Assembly (NCBI GenBank): GCA_963920635.1
Contig: OY987308.1
Location: forward strand, 3,910,225 to 3,974,224
Direction: 5' to 3'
DNA length: 64,000 nucleotides
Source of the DNA: Pseudeuparius sepicola
Taxonomy: Eukaryota; Arthropoda; Insecta; Coleoptera; Anthribidae
Below the pieces are notes generated by a model. That model was not told the DNA's origin, searched no databases, and worked only from the letters and a program-made list of their open reading frames with translations. Every line of letters starts with the position of its first letter. Position 1 is the stretch's first letter. This document shows positions 10,932-20,830 of this stretch, piece after piece. A program made the translations under genes and the position numbers.

Positions 10932-10969
10932 CTAAAGAGAAAATTAAATATATCTTTACTTTTTATTAT

Positions 10970-11530
10970 TATCTACATTATTATAATATATTATTATTAT
11001 TATAACTTTTTTCAAAGTGTTAAAGGCGAAATCATTACACGAAAACACAAAATTGACCATAAGTCTACTTTGTATATTGCTAAACTTTAATATTGTGTCC
11101 TTTCATGTATGAATTGGATTTACAAATCACTGTAAAATAATAATGAGGAATGAATGAAGAAATTCTATAGGCAAATATTTGTAAATTACATAGGCAAATA
11201 GTGTTATTTGCCTGAAGAGTTTTCAAAGAACATGTGTGAATTAATAATACCAATTTATAAAAAATAGTGTTTAATTGCTGAGAAATGTACATAAAATGTA
11301 AGTATTTTCTGGGCTACTAATCCAAATGTACTTTTTTGTGTGATAAACTTAAGGCTTAAACAATTAAATTATAAACGAGATATAAGAGAGAATAGTTGGG
11401 AGGCCATTTGTAAAGAAAAATTCACGTCATAAAATGAGTCACGTGACTGCAGAGGTTAGCCAAAACAAGTTTTACCCTATGGGATTATAATTCATCCATT
11501 TTATAGTAGAGCCTACCCCAAATGTGATCA
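10970..11530. repeat. Block S, copy B
   Basis: Noncoding segment matching 2080-2640 along most of its length. The start near 10970-11000 has an AT-repeat expansion. Short open frames here are broken in the sister copy. Nothing functional is recognised. Confidence 0.6.
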
Positions 11531-13010
11531 CAATTGGGTAAGCCATCCAGTAATTATACACAAACAATAAGTGAATAATGATATAGGTACTTGATTTGGG
11601 TTTATTGATTTTAAAGACATCATCAAGGGTGTCAGGTGCTACAACCCCATTTACATCAATCGCTAAATTTAGGTAGGTACCATCAACGCGACTTTCTCGC
11701 TAATTTTGTACCCCACAGACAAAGCGTAAGAACCAAAAACGTGGCAATTTTGAACAGTTAGGCGATGCTCAAAATGAAATATTTTGTTCTCCACAAAAAA
11801 AATGTAATATAACAATACCCGGCAATTTTGGACAGCTGGGCGATAAACATTAAGTATTACAATTGTCAACCTATTTCTTATTGTCACTAGCTTGTTATAA
11901 AGTAATATACATAGAAACATAAATTTGCCATTTTATTATTTTTTTTTATAAAGTAGACAGGCATTTTTTTATTGATACTTGAAGATGTGTACAATGGATC
12001 AGAGTACATTATAAATCGGCAACATTTTGCATTACTGCGGGATTTTAGATGATCAATATATTTTAGTGAAATAGAAAAATTATATTTATATATAAACCTT
12101 ATCGATAACTATAATATGTCGTTAAGGGCAACAAGCAGGATTTAAGGTAATTAAACTTATAATCTAATTTGAACTTATCAAACATACTTATGTGAATCAG
12201 ATTTACAATGATGTTTATTCTTAACTCGATAAATGTCTACCGTCATGGATCTCATTATAGAAAGAATCCTCCTACTTTTTATGTTGTGCAAGTTTCACAA
12301 CACTCACATTTTTTTGACCGCATTCCTTTAGTAACCGTTTAAATTTACGGACTTCACACTGATCCTCGATCCTGAGGTTACATATTAATTCATTTGTCCT
12401 TTGAGCTACTCTGAAGCACCCCACCACCTGTCGTTTTTCTAGTGTGTGACGCTCCGTGTTGCCCAGTATAAATAACATTCATAAATTTGATGGTTTAAAT
12501 ACGTTAACGTCATAATAAAATATAATAGGGTGAGTTTTTAGATTCACCACAAATATGCGATGGAATCTGCCAATGCAATGTGATTGAGCCGTTCAAAAAT
12601 GTCTGCACTTGTGATTGGCTGATCGATTCCATCACATATTTTGCTACATTTAAAAAGTCGCCTATAACTATAATTTATTAAAATGTTGAATTAAATATTT
12701 GAGATCTAGAAACTGATTGAATTTCATTATATAACCTAACAAAGATGTGCTAAGCGTTCGGGTGCAAAAAGCCAATATTGAAAGTGCTACACCGGATATG
12801 CACCTCGCCTCACATTACCTCACTACAACTTTTTAAAAGGCTCTGTAAGCAGCGGAAAAAGTTATTTTATTCTTATTAGTTTTAAGACAAAGCTATTCTG
12901 TACTATTTGTTTTTAGAATGCCCACAAGTGATGTTTACGATAGCATAGCATGGCTTTCAATCATTTTGTGCAGTTCTACCTTACCTGATAATTGACAACT
13001 TATCATCAAC
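11530..13010. repeat. Block R, copy R3
   Basis: Third copy of block R. The part from about 12210 to 12960 is almost identical to 5140-5870, while 11560-11930 matches 2650-3000 better. So R2 carries a more recent exchange or duplication than R1. It contains the intact 68-codon ORF at 12272-12478 and runs directly into the tail of the ZF2 array. Confidence 0.65.
12272..12478 (-). CDS. Conserved hypothetical 68-residue ORF (copy R3)
   Basis: ATG to TAG, same length as the 5200-5406 copy, with five substitutions among 68 residues and no indel. Lys/Arg-rich with Cys in CNLRIEDQC and KECGQ. Upstream (minus strand) are two ATTGG boxes in an inverted-repeat-like context (about 12560-12630) and an ATTATATTTTATTATG tract. 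Two open copies of three is suggestive, but the near-identity of the whole block means the open frame may simply not have had time to decay. Family not recognised. Confidence 0.35.
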   Translation of the reverse strand: MLFILGNTERHTLEKRQVVGCFRVAQRTNELICNLRIEDQCEVRKFKRLLKECGQKNVSVVKLAQHKK

Positions 13011-13039
13011 TGTATCAAAATTGCAATTTAACTTATCTT

Positions 13040-14142
13040 TCTGAGTTAAGGCAAACCAGCACTTTCTACATTATACTTAGAAGCATTCGTCTTATCAACA
13101 TGGATTGCATCAAAATTATGGTTTAAATTCCTTTGCGAGTTGAGGTAAATGAGCATTTTGTATAGGAATATTTGCGAGCACGCGACTTATCATGGATTGC
13201 ATCAAAATGACTCTTTAAGCTTCTTTTCCAAATTGAGGTAAACGAGCACATTGTACAAGTATAGTCGCGAGCACGCAACTTTTTATGGATTGCATCAAAA
13301 TGACGTGTTAAATTCCCTTTCTGAGTTGAGGTAAATGAGCATTTTGTACAAGTATATTTGCGAGCACGTGACCCATCATGAATTGCATCAAAATGACGTT
13401 TTAAATTATCTTTCCGATGAGGTATAGGATCACTTTGTACATGTATTCTTGCAAGCATGCGACTTTTCATGGATTCTATCAAAATGTTTATTTAAATCCC
13501 CTTTCCGAATTGTGGTATAAGAGCACTTTGTACAGGTATATTTGCAAGCATGCGACTTATCATGGATTGCATCAAAATGTCTCTTTAAATGCCCTTTTTG
13601 ATTTGAGGTATATGAGCACTTTGTACAAGTATAGTTGCGAGCATGTGACTTATCATGGATAGCATCAAAATGGCGTTTTAAATCCCCTTTCCGAGTTGAG
13701 GTATATGAGCACTTTGTACAGCTATATTTGCGAGCACGCGACTTATCATGGATTGCATCAAAATGACGTTTTAAATCCTCTTTCCGAGTTGAGGCATAGG
13801 AGCACTTTGTACAGGTATATTTGTGAGCATGCGACTTATCATGAATTGCATCAAAATGACGTTTTAAATTCCCTTTCTGAGTTGAGGTAAACGAGCATTT
13901 TGTACAAGTATATTTGCGAGCACATGACCCATCATGAATTGCATCAAAATGACGTTTTTCATTCCCTTTCTGAGATGAGGTATAGGAGCACTTTGTACAG
14001 GTATATTTGCAAGCATGCGGCTTTTCATGGATTCCATCAAAATGTTTCATTAGATCCCCTTTCCGAATTGTGGTATAGGAGCACTTTGTACAGGTATATT
14101 TGCGAGCATGCAACTTATCATGGATTGCATCAAAATGACGTT
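13040..14142 (-). pseudogene. ZF2 continuation: about twelve fingers beyond two frameshifts
   Basis: Finger-coding DNA that follows ZF2 directly but in other frames. 14140-13430 holds eight intact C-X2-C-X12-H-X4-H fingers in one frame; a second shift near 13440 moves the frame again, and two or three more fingers run to 13123, the last losing a Cys (YSYTKC). Linkers are DKSHARKY-like as in ZF1. Beyond 13123 a decayed finger joins block R. Conserved Cys and His positions show the frame breaks are recent, or that the assembly has indel errors. Confidence 0.65.
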
Positions 14143-15082
14143 TTAAATCCCCTTTCTGAGTTGAGGTATAGGAGCACCTTGTACAGGTATATTTGCGAAC
14201 TTATCATGGACTGCATTAAAATGATGGTTTAAATTCATTTTCAGAGTTGAGGTATAGGAGCACTTTGTACAAGTATATTTGCGAGCATGTGACTTTTCAT
14301 GAATTGCATTAAAATGACTCTTTAAATCCCCTTTCCGAATTGTGGTATAGGAGCACTTTGTACAGCTATATTTGCGAGCATGCAACTTATCATGGATTGC
14401 ATTAAAATGACTCTTTAAACTTTCTTTCCATATTGAGGTAAACGAGCACTTTGTACAAGTATAATTGCGGGCATGCGACTCATCATGGATTGCATCAAAA
14501 TGGCGTTTTAAAGACCCTTTCTGAGTTGCGGTATATGGGCATTCTGTACAGGGATATTTGCGAACATGCGACTTATCAGTATGGATTGCATCAAAATGAC
14601 GATTTAAATTCGTTTTCAGAGTTGAGGTATAGGAGCACTTTGTGCAACTGTGCTTGGGAGCATGCTTTAGACTCGGTTTTGAACTCTCCGGGTCATGGCT
14701 ACTTTGGCCATGTTGTACCTCATGGTTCTTCAATTTGGCCTTTCTCAGTGTAGTAAAGGAGCACTTTGAGCAGTTATATTCGAGATTAGATAACTTATCA
14801 GTATTCAATGTTTTAACATTCTCTCTTAGACCCGATTCTGAATGAAATGTATCTGATGTGCTACTTGGCTCCCCAGAATACTTATATTCGTAATTGGACT
14901 TTTGATGGCTTTTCCAGTCTATGTCACATTGCTGAATCGATGAAGCATCACTAGGGGTGTCGCTTAAGAATGCAGCACTCGTACCTTGGGAAGACTGGTT
15001 GATTTCAAGCTGACTGTCAGATTCCTGATAGTGCAGAGGTGACTGTTTAGCAGTTTCGTTGTAATCGATATCGGAGTCTGAT
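14143..15082 (-). CDS. ZF2: terminal exon encoding a six-finger C2H2 tail, truncated
   Basis: Sister of ZF1. The exon starts after TTTCTTTTCCAG (CAG complement at 15083-15085) with A completing a codon, then SDSDIDYNETAKQ and the same Ser-rich leader (LHYQESDSQLEINQSS). The leader is shorter than in ZF1 because it lacks the first finger and the Lys-rich stretch. Six fingers follow (first YNCSKC, last ending HFNAVH). Near 14200 a deletion of about seven bases, compared with the regular finger unit, shifts the frame and gives a short unrelated tail and stop. It may be a truncated functional exon or a young pseudogene. No in-frame ATG precedes the leader. Confidence 0.6.
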
Positions 15083-15259
15083 CTGGAAAAGAAAGGCAAA
15101 TTAGTTTTTCTGTAGCACAATATGCTTTGTGCTGAAAATGCCGCTAAAGAATTTTTAACAAGGAAAACAAGAAATTGATTGTGGTAAGCGTGATCAATGT
15201 GTGGAGACGGTATCTTTCATTGTCGTTGCCTCCACCAATTGCATTATGTCACACTTACT

Positions 15260-15583
15260 AACCAATTTTTTGTTTCCTTTTTTTTTAATTCTTCAGCGGC
15301 ATCTTTAGCACAAAACATACAATTTTTCTTAAAATCAAAACCAACAACATTTATTTCTGATCAAGGCGCTTCAGCTAATGTTCGACTCAATTTTATTAGT
15401 GCTTCTACATATCTGTCTTTTGTATATGCTTTACGATAAGTTTGGTGCACTGAAATGCATTTAATGCCTTCTAAAACAGTATCTTTACCGTCAGGTCATT
15501 TAACTCTAAAATATCTCAATGACCTCTTTCTTTCACTTCACAAATCTGTCCTTCTAACAACATTCTGTCACAAATAAAACATA
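15260..15583 (-). pseudogene. Cys-rich domain fragment, second copy, cut by a retrotransposon
   Basis: Sister of 9063-9413 with more stops. Readable pieces are FICDRMLLEGQICEVKERG, then KDRYVEAL, then FDFKKNCMFCAKDAAEEL. The upstream side (minus strand) is broken at 15584, where the retrotransposon copy begins, and resumes at 17984 (CGCGACTCTCCATTATTTC), matching 9390-9410 without a gap. The uninterrupted copy at 9.4 kb therefore shows the empty site. Confidence 0.55.
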
Positions 15584-16644
15584 ATAATAATAACTTTATT
15601 TCCACCGAATGCACAAACATACATTATAGAAAACGTCACAAAATTTTTTACTAGTTACAATCGCTGACATAACAACAACTAATTTACAATGCACCCTATA
15701 ACATTCCTGTTTTAGTTACACTTCATTTAAAAATTCCTTCACAGAATAAAAACATTTCTGCTGCAGGTAACACTTCAAAGTCCTTTTAAAAACATTACAA
15801 TTAGTTGATTTTTTTATTCCATCATTTAGTTTGTTATATAATTTTATAGACAGATATCCAACAGAAGTGCGGCCGATCCTCAACCGATATTGGGGTGTCC
15901 TGAAGTCATTCCTTTGCCTAGTATTAAAACTATGAATATCTCTGTTCTGTTGAAGGTTAGATCTATTAGTGTACGCATAAACACATAACTCGTAGATCAA
16001 AATACAGCAACTTCAGCGACTTAAAGTGCTCTCTGCACGATTCTAATACTTGACCAGCCCCACAAGAACTACCCCAAAAACATACTCCGTACCTAATTCG
16101 AGATTCCACGTAACCATGATACATTAACAACAGCTGATCGCGAGTCAGCACAGTTTTTAAACTTCTTACAAGAAAGCACAAACTATTTAATTTAGCTGTC
16201 AAATTTCTGCAATACTTTTCCAATTTAGGCTCTCGTCGAGAGTGATACTCACAAATTTTATTTCTTTTTGTCTTTTGAGACGTTCGTTATTAATTAATAT
16301 ATCAAGGTTCAGCTCATTCCTGTTGTTATGATTATGAAATCTTAAATAATGCGTTTTTGAGGTATTAATGTACAATGAATTGTGAGAAAACCACCCACAA
16401 AGTGTTTCCATATTTTGGTTAATTCCAGAAACTCTGACTGTTTGTTTGACATTATAAGTGAAGCGTCATCGGCATAGAGAGCCACGGTGCAGTCATCTAA
16501 TTTAGCACTAATATCATTGATGTATAGGAGAAAGAGGATCGGCCCTAGTATGGAGCCCTGCGGTACTCCTAGTTTAACGTTTAATTGGCCTGACATCACA
16601 GATCCTCTCTCCCCACCACTGCTATGTGAGATGGCATGTATGTA
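15584..16644 (-). mobile_element. 5'-truncated non-LTR retrotransposon (reverse transcriptase end)
   Basis: Minus-strand reverse-transcriptase fragment of jockey/CR1-like type. Visible motifs are GVPQGSILGPILFLLYINDI and the active site ALYADDASLI at about 16460-16600. The C-terminal region follows (YHGYVESRIRYGVCFWG, then NDFRTPQYRLRIGRTS). Several frameshifts break it, and the 5' part is missing. The 3' end carries AATAAAG and a (TTA)n tail (TTATTATTATTATG on the minus strand) next to the insertion site. Inactive. Confidence 0.7.
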
Positions 16645-17861
16645 CAGGGTGTCCAACTTTATAACTGTACAAGTCCGTAGAATCTTCATTTTTGGAGATA
16701 ATCGCCTATACTTTTTTTTGTTTGAAAGGCCTTCAAAAACCGCTTCTTTTGACCTTCCTGTCATTTTCAAAATGCAAATCCAGGGCCGGCTGCGATTTTT
16801 TTATACCCCCGATTTTCATGAAAACCGTTTAGCGATCTTTTTATTTAAAATCTGACCCCACAGCGTCAATCAGAATACCCCAAAACCCTTAAATACCAAA
16901 TTTGAATAAAAAAATATACAGGGAGTTCCATTCTGCAGGTTGTCAAAGTTGAGCAAAATAGGAATTTTAAAGGCATCTGCCAAGTCAAGTGTGCCATGGA
17001 ATTCCCTCGAAACAGTTGAAAAGTCAATAGGGCCACTCAAGGTGTTGGTGTGCAAAGGGCCAATACAAAATATACAGAGTGTCCTTATCTGTGCCATCTC
17101 AAATTACTGAATTTTTGGAACTTTATACGGGTCAAAAATCGAGTATATCAAAACCGCTCGACACACCATAAACGAACTAAATCTAAAAAATACAGAAGCC
17201 TGCCAGTCAGTAAGTCCATATCAGTTAAGGTGGCTGGTGTGCCACAAAGGAAACGCACAGAAAATGTGTAATCTTAGACAGTGACTTTGTTGAAAAAGGT
17301 CCAATAATTTAAATTGTTTTTATTTGTTAGTTGGCATTTTGTTAAGAAATACATTACTTTTGTGTTTATCAATATTTTTTCAATGAATCCAGAGCACTCT
17401 TGATCCGTATAAGTTTCATAAAATTTCAGAATTTTAAGATGGCTCAGAGAAAAATACCCTGTATATTTTTGTAGTAAATCTTTTCACACCAACATTTTGA
17501 GTGGTCCTGTTGACCGTTCACCTGTTTTGAAGGGATTCCATGGCACACTTGACTCGCCAGATGTCTTTAAAATTCCTATTTTGCTCAACTTTGACACTGT
17601 ACAGAATGGAACTCCCTGTATATTTTTTTGGGGTTTTGGGGTGTTCTGATTAGCGCTGTAGGGTTAGATTTTAAATAAAAAAATCGCTAAATGGTTTTCG
17701 TATAAAAAAATTGCAGCTGGCCCTGGATTTGTATTTTGAAAATGGCAGGAAGGTCAAAAGAAGCGGGTTTTGAAGACCTTTCGAACAAAAAAAAGTTTAG
17801 GCGATTATCTCCAAAAATGAAGATTCTACAGATTTGTACAGTTATAAAGTTGGACACCCTA
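16645..17861. mobile_element. Foldback element with long inverted repeats, family F1
   Basis: 1217 bases with ends CAGGGTGTCCAAC / GTTGGACACCCT and inverted arms of about 400 bases each (16645-17060 and 17450-17861). The centre has no transposase. TA is found at both ends. It lies between two 122-base direct copies of the reverse-transcriptase sequence (16523-16644 and 17862-17983), which is far longer than a TA duplication. A partial copy of the same family is at 23080-24435. Open frames here are read from the arms and are not genes. Confidence 0.75.
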
Positions 17862-17983
17862 TATAGGAGAAAGAGGATCGGCCCTAGTATGGAGCCCTGC
17901 GGTACTCCTAGTTTAACGTTTAATTGGCCTGACATCACAGATCCTCTCTCCCCACAACTGCTATGTGAGATGGCATGTATGTA
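17862..17983 (-). repeat. 122-base direct repeat of the reverse-transcriptase segment
   Basis: Starts TATAGGAGAAAGAGG and ends GGCATGTATGTA, the same as 16523-16644 with a few differences. It is followed at once by the host sequence that also occurs at 9390. It is therefore the real upstream (truncated) end of the retrotransposon, and the other copy is the duplicate, or the reverse. Confidence 0.65.
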
Positions 17984-19080
17984 TATATCGCGACTCTCCA
18001 TTATTTCAAGCATTCAACGCAGGTTGCATACACTCGTTTTCCATAAAGTCCAATAAATAACTTGCATATTATGCGTATCGCTTCTGGTTAGTATAACACT
18101 AAAACTTAAGACGATCTGACAATCGACAGCCACCCCGGTTATTATCTGATGCTGGTGCCGAATAGAGAACAGTCCAATAATTCCCAATTTTAAATCTATT
18201 AACGCTAGCCTTAGAAGTTAAGTGCTATAACTTCAGAACCGTTAAGTTTGCAAAATAAATCAATAAAACCTTTTTTATAGAGAGCTTTTTCTGTACAGTG
18301 CACCCAGACCCAGTTATTTTAAAAAATCCATAAAAATATAATTTTTATATGGAATTTTCCAATATGGCGGCCAAATGCGGAATCGATAGACCGTGCAAAT
18401 TTGGTACACATCCAAACAAAAACAAACTGTATTGCAGCTTGCCCCCATTTGTTTCCACCTAGAACCCCTTGTCGACTGGCCTATAAAACGTTGAAAAAAA
18501 ACGAAAAGATATTGTGAGATAAGAAAAAAAAATTAAAACAAATTTTAACACAGCAATGGTTGAACTTAACCGACTGAAATTAAAAACATAAGAAACTTTA
18601 TTTTTACGCCTAAGGGCCTTAGTCTAAAGATTTTTGACAGATTTTCTTTGTTCAGTTCTTTAAATATTGAAATTCCAACACCAACTATGTTAATATATTT
18701 TACTGGTAAATTTTTTCAATGTTGGCAGGACAACACCTGCTACTGGTTCTACCAATAAAATAAATTAAACTCTGTCCAACGAATGTTCGGCCCTACATCA
18801 CAACTCCCGTCCTTGTCTGACTCGTGAATATATGACTGATATCCATCGTACATTCACGAGTAAGACAAGGACGGGAGTTGTGACGTAGGTATGAACATTT
18901 GTTGAACACAGAGATATTCTTACACTTTGCAAAGCAGGCTTTAAAGGTTGTCGACAAATATGTCCATCCCGTTTAGATTCTTGGACATTCGTGGAATATC
19001 ATATACAGTTAAATGGGACACCCTAAATAAAGATTGTATTCAATATAAAAAATGCAGAAAAATAACCGGGAAAAACATAA
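17984..19080. repeat. Duplicated gene-free spacer, second copy
   Basis: Matches 9389-10660 with changes. It has an extra insert at about 18295-18415 (containing GTGCACCCAGACCCAG) not present at 9.7 kb. The shared hairpin lies at 18785-18893, with stems TACATCACAACTCCCGTCC and complement. No gene is seen. Confidence 0.55.
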
Positions 19081-19084
19081 ACAG

Positions 19085-19947
19085 TATTGTCTTCCAAATG
19101 CTTCCAAGATTAATTCATATCGGCTTCAATTTTCGACGGAATCTTCTGAAATGATAAGCCGACTGCATTTTGTTAAAGAAAAGCAATTTTAGATAAAGTC
19201 CTCCTTACGGCAGAACGCGTGCGACGTAAGGGGGAAGAAGTCGCAAATATTATAGAATTAGTTTCAGTTCAGGGCCGAAGCTAAATTTTCTGTAACTCAC
19301 CGACTTAATTTTCATAAAATTGTTATTTAATTTATTGTTAATATTATTCTTAACGGTGATGCCTTAGACTATGGAGGAAGGCAAACCCTTATAACATTGG
19401 CAATTATTTCTCTTGCTTGAGAATGCAACGTTCTTCCCTGTTTACTCCTTTTCCACACGTTAACTCCCGAACATACGAAACGCCACTGAGCTCTCTGAGC
19501 CGGCGGAAAAAACTTGCCAGCGTACTAAAAAATGAACGCTATTTGGTAGCCCAAATATGCAGTTAACTTTACGTACTGTAGAAACAGGCACAAAACGCGT
19601 TGGCTAACTATTTGTGTCAGCCGACTCCTTGGCAGAATTGCATTGTTGCCGTATTTCAAAGACGATGGTAGACGTGACGATGTTGAAAAAAATATAATAG
19701 GTGTTTTATCACACCGCGTTAAAAATAAATGATAAACAAAAATGGGTAAGTGGTCCCGTGATGCGAGCTTTATTTTTTCGGTATAACAGAGTTCAGAAAT
19801 TCGGCTTCAATGTGATAAAACTTGTATTCGCCAATAAATAACGGACTCATGTAGGAAATCTTGCAACGCTGCCCGCATTCTTTAGAAACGTTTTCTTTCG
19901 TGCTTTGGATTATAATTGTGCCTCAGCCATACCACTGCTGGATCTCT
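19085..19947 (-). pseudogene. m2 exon, copy A, with a 0.7-kb insertion
   Basis: The acceptor side (19918-19947) keeps TTGTTCATTTCAG|AGAGATCCAGCAGTGG, but four bases are missing after it and a stop follows. The 3' half lies at 19085-19196. Between them, about 720 bases (19197-19917) of unrelated sequence are inserted, with a possible ATAA duplication at the edges. The insert has no clear inverted ends or gene. The m1 exon of the same unit is still open. Confidence 0.55.
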
Positions 19948-20006
19948 CTGAAATGAACAATAATTAGAATATACAGCATAAAGTAAACTTTTTTGGAATA
20001 ACTCAC

Positions 20007-20076
20007 CTGGAATTTAAAATGTTTTTTAAACCCAAATAAAAAAGGCCAAATGCAATGAACGTGTTTATGATACTAA
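20007..20076 (-). CDS. m1 exon, copy A (open, 70 nt)
   Basis: Acceptor AATTTTCTCTTTAG, donor GTGAGTTATTCC. It reads TT, 22 codons (SIINTFIAFGLFYLGLKN then ILNS), then AG: the same entry and exit phase as copy B with one codon fewer. Hydrophobic centre as in copy B. With m2 destroyed here, the next in-phase acceptor downstream is ZF2 at 15082. Confidence 0.45.
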
Positions 20077-20089
20077 CTAAAGAGAAAAT

Positions 20090-20545
20090 TAAATATATCT
20101 TTATTGCTAACTATAGAAGAACACAGGTAATAATAAAACAATAATGATAATAATAATACATTATGATAACATGATACTATAACCTGACAAGATTGAGAGT
20201 TGTCCGAAAATCAGTTTCAACTCCACTGAAAGTCGCAGAGAAAATCGCGAGAGAAAATCGCAATGTCTTTAGTGCTTACTACACAAAATGCCAAGTAAAT
20301 AAATATATGGTAGGAGGCATATTTTCTTATAATTTAGTTACAGGTAATATTTTGGAACATAACACATAATAAAATGATGATACTGAGTTTTTTCCGGATG
20401 AATCCTGCGTCAGCGAAACTTCTCGTGCCTGCGGAAGTTTCCAATCAAGGTTACATAATAAAATGTTTAGCGAAACTTTACTTAGGTAGGTACTAGAAAT
20501 TGCAATGGTCCTTACAAAATATAAAATATCAAATTATTATTGTTT
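20090..20545. repeat. Block S start, copy A
   Basis: Matches 1620-1770 and 1960-2060 in the left copy, with a private piece at 20265-20370. The hairpin present at 1808-1901 is absent. This is the upstream border of the duplicated unit. Confidence 0.5.
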
Positions 20546-20559
20546 AAAGTTTGTAGACA

Positions 20560-20830
20560 AGGTAGATTGTTGAGTAAAAATCTGTTGTCGGACTTCCATT
20601 GTCTTTATTTATTTCTAAGCACGACGTTTCGATGATTTGTCGACAAATTATTGAGCGTGCTCATTTTCTTTTGCAAAAAGGAATGGTAACAGTTAAAAGT
20701 GACATCTTGTGTAATCAGAAACTGCAAGAATTCTGAGCAAGATGAATTTTTCTTAACACCCTTTCCAAAAAGCGCAGAAGAACGAGCACGATGGTGCAAA
20801 TGAAATACCCTAACATGAGAGTTGGAAATG
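20560..20830 (-). mobile_element. Probable Penelope-like element 3' end
   Basis: Read leftwards, the stretch has a self-complementary stem (ATTTGTCGACAAAT) followed by CATCGAAACGTCGTGC and AATAAATAAAGACAATGG. GAAACGTC after a hairpin is typical of the hammerhead-ribozyme segment found in many Penelope-like elements (established for the group). The rest of the core is not clean here. A short open frame (20605-20799) is part of this relic. Confidence 0.35.

Noticed and set aside
16487..18056. Open frames across the F1 arms, including fusions with reverse-transcriptase text
   Set aside because: They run from the retrotransposon into the foldback arm and are not conserved units.
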